Assembly (NCBI GenBank): GCA_964512045.1
Contig: CAZEJK010000291.1
Coordinates: 1 to 6,313, forward strand
DNA length: 6,313 nt
From: CAZEJK01 sp964512045
Lineage (GTDB): Bacteria; Acidobacteriota; Thermoanaerobaculia; Thermoanaerobaculales; Sulfomarinibacteraceae
Reading direction: 5' to 3'
Positions 5,100 through 6,313 of the stretch are shown here, in pieces; the first letter of the stretch is position 1, and every line of letters begins with the position of its first letter. Below the pieces are notes generated by a model that was not told where the DNA came from, did not search any database, and saw nothing but the letters and a program-made list of their open reading frames with translations. The position numbers were made by a program, and so were the translations under genes.

Positions 5100-6313
5100 C
5101 CGACGACGTGCACTTCGACCATCCGCTCTCCGAGCGGTACGCCTCGTCCGAGATGCTCCGGATCTTCACCTCCTGCCACCGCTACACGGTGTGGCGTCGG
5201 CTCTGGCTGGAGCTCGCGGAGGCCGAGGCTGAGCTCGGCCTCGACGTTCCGATCCAGGCGCGTGAGCAGATGCGAGCGAACCTGGAGGTCACCGCCGTCG
5301 ATCTTGCGCGCGTGCGCGATATCGAGCGTGAGACCCGCCACGATGTCATGGCCCATCTGCACGCCTTTGCCGAACGTGCGCCGGCGGCGCGACCGTACCT
5401 GCACCTCGGCGCGACCTCCGCGTTCGTCGGCGACAACGCCGACCTGCTGCTGATGGCCGAGGCGATGGACCTTGTCGAGCGGCGCGTACTGGCACTGATC
5501 GACGCGCTCGCACGGTTCGCCGAGCGTTGGGCGGACGAGCCGGCCCTCGGGCACACCCACTTCCAGCCGGCGCAGCCCACGACGGTCGGCAAGCGCGCCT
5601 GTCTCTGGCTGCACGACCTGCTCCTGGATCTGGAGCGGCTGCGGTTCGAGCGCGGGCGGCTGCGCCTGCGTGGCGCCAAGGGGACCACCGGGACGCAGGC
5701 CACGTTTCTCGAGCTGTTCGATGGCGACCATGAGCGCGTCGAGGCCCTCGACCGCCGTCTCGCGGAGCGGTTGGAGTTCCCGGGGACCTACCCGGTCACT
5801 GGTCAGACGGCGCCGCGCAAGGTGGACAGCTTCGTGCTCGAGGCTCTTGGCGGCATCGCCCAGTCGCTGGCGAAGATGGCCACGGATATCCGTCTCCTGG
5901 CGCGTCTCAAGGAGGTGCGCGAGCCGATGGCCAGCCACCAGGTGGGCTCCTCGGCGATGCCGTACAAGGCGAACCCGATGCGCTCGGAGCGGATCACGGC
6001 GCTCGCCCGCTGGCTGATGGTGCTCGCCGCCAACCCGGCGCACACAGCGGCCAACCAGTGGCTCGAGCGCAGCCTCGACGACTCGGCGAACAGACGCCTG
6101 TCGATCCCGGAGGGTTTCTTCACCGCGGACGCGATCCTGACGATCGCCCACAACGTCATCGACGGCCTGCACGTGTTTCCGGCTGTGGTCCGGGCGAACC
6201 TCGACTCAGAGCTCCCGTTCCTCGCCTCGGAGGCCGTGCTCATGGCAGCCGTGGCGCGCGGGGCGGACCGGCAGACGGTGCACGAGCAGCTGCGGGTCCA
6301 CGCCCGACGAGCC
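5096..6313 (+). CDS. purB: Adenylosuccinate lyase (3' partial)
   Basis: PurB splits fumarate from SAICAR (purine ring synthesis) and from adenylosuccinate (AMP synthesis) in the cytoplasm, working as a homotetramer of the fumarase/aspartase superfamily. The 406 visible residues run off the right edge; the family is usually about 470-480 residues of this type, so the C-terminal helices are missing. Conserved blocks: ETRHDVMAHLHAF (79-91), LGATSAFVGDN (104-114), GHTHFQPAQPTTVGKR (152-167, with the probable catalytic acid H155), KGTTGTQATFLELF (195-208), the superfamily signature GSSAMPYKANPMRSE (284-298, with the catalytic Ser loop at 285-286) and LERSLDDSANRR (323-334). These blocks resemble animal ADSL more than the Bacillus-type PurB as I recall those sequences. 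The start is the ATG at 5096, overlapping the acyltransferase stop (ATGA), with GGGAG at 5084-5088. It is therefore probably transcribed and translated with the lipid A genes. Confidence 0.95.
   Translation, partial: MTDDVHFDHPLSERYASSEMLRIFTSCHRYTVWRRLWLELAEAEAELGLDVPIQAREQMRANLEVTAVDLARVRDIERETRHDVMAHLHAFAERAPAARPYLHLGATSAFVGDNADLLLMAEAMDLVERRVLALIDALARFAERWADEPALGHTHFQPAQPTTVGKRACLWLHDLLLDLERLRFERGRLRLRGAKGTTGTQATFLELFDGDHERVEALDRRLAERLEFPGTYPVTGQTAPRKVDSFVLEALGGIAQSLAKMATDIRLLARLKEVREPMASHQVGSSAMPYKANPMRSERITALARWLMVLAANPAHTAANQWLERSLDDSANRRLSIPEGFFTADAILTIAHNVIDGLHVFPAVVRANLDSELPFLASEAVLMAAVARGADRQTVHEQLRVHARRA

Noticed and set aside
4859..6172. Open frame of 437 codons on the minus strand opposite the acyltransferase end and purB
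   Set aside because: It lies antisense to strongly conserved purB, has Arg/Gly/Glu/Gln-rich composition with no recognisable domain, and is explained by the strong codon bias of GC-rich genes, which empties the opposite frames of stops.
5173..6313. Possibility that the lyase is argininosuccinate lyase or fumarase, which share the GSSxMPxKxNP signature
   Set aside because: The blocks GHTHFQPAQPTTVGKR, KGTTGTQATFLELF and LDDSANRR are specific to adenylosuccinate lyase of the ADSL type.

Overview
The window is GC-rich bacterial DNA with all six genes on the + strand and almost no non-coding space. Three of them (waaA, lpxK and an lpxL-type acyltransferase) make Kdo-lipid A, so the source is a Gram-negative, outer-membrane bacterium. 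The gene order is not that of enterobacteria, and the adenylosuccinate lyase is of the animal-like type. My impression is a deep-branching Gram-negative lineage, perhaps Acidobacteriota or a neighbouring phylum, but the sequence alone does not settle this.

Layout: (1) Bases 1-662 hold the 3' part of prmC, the release-factor glutamine methyltransferase; its N-terminus lies off the left edge. (2) A 96-base gap carries a near-consensus sigma-70-type promoter and a short leader with a hairpin and a strong Shine-Dalgarno, leading into arcC (carbamate kinase, 759-1757). (3) An 80-base gap holds a perfect 10-bp inverted repeat and a TATGAT element only 6 bases before the start of waaA, which has no Shine-Dalgarno; this looks like a promoter for a leaderless mRNA. 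(4) waaA (1838-3109), lpxK (3109-4125), lpxL-type (4122-5099) and purB (5096 to beyond the right edge) form a tight run joined by 1- or 4-base stop/start overlaps, the signature of one translationally coupled operon.

How the genes fit together: LpxK phosphorylates the lipid A disaccharide at 4', WaaA adds Kdo to lipid IVA, and the LpxL-type enzyme adds a late acyl chain that in model species needs Kdo first. The run is therefore a compact late-lipid-A (Raetz pathway) module. purB (purine synthesis) is fused to it by overlap without an obvious metabolic link. prmC (translation termination) and arcC (carbamoyl phosphate/ATP) appear to be separate upstream units, and no arcA or arcB is visible.

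I found no mobile element, CRISPR array, RNA gene or clear new system. The points most worth a second look are the inverted repeat and probable leaderless start in front of waaA, the coupling of purB to lipid A synthesis, and a few residue substitutions in otherwise conserved motifs.
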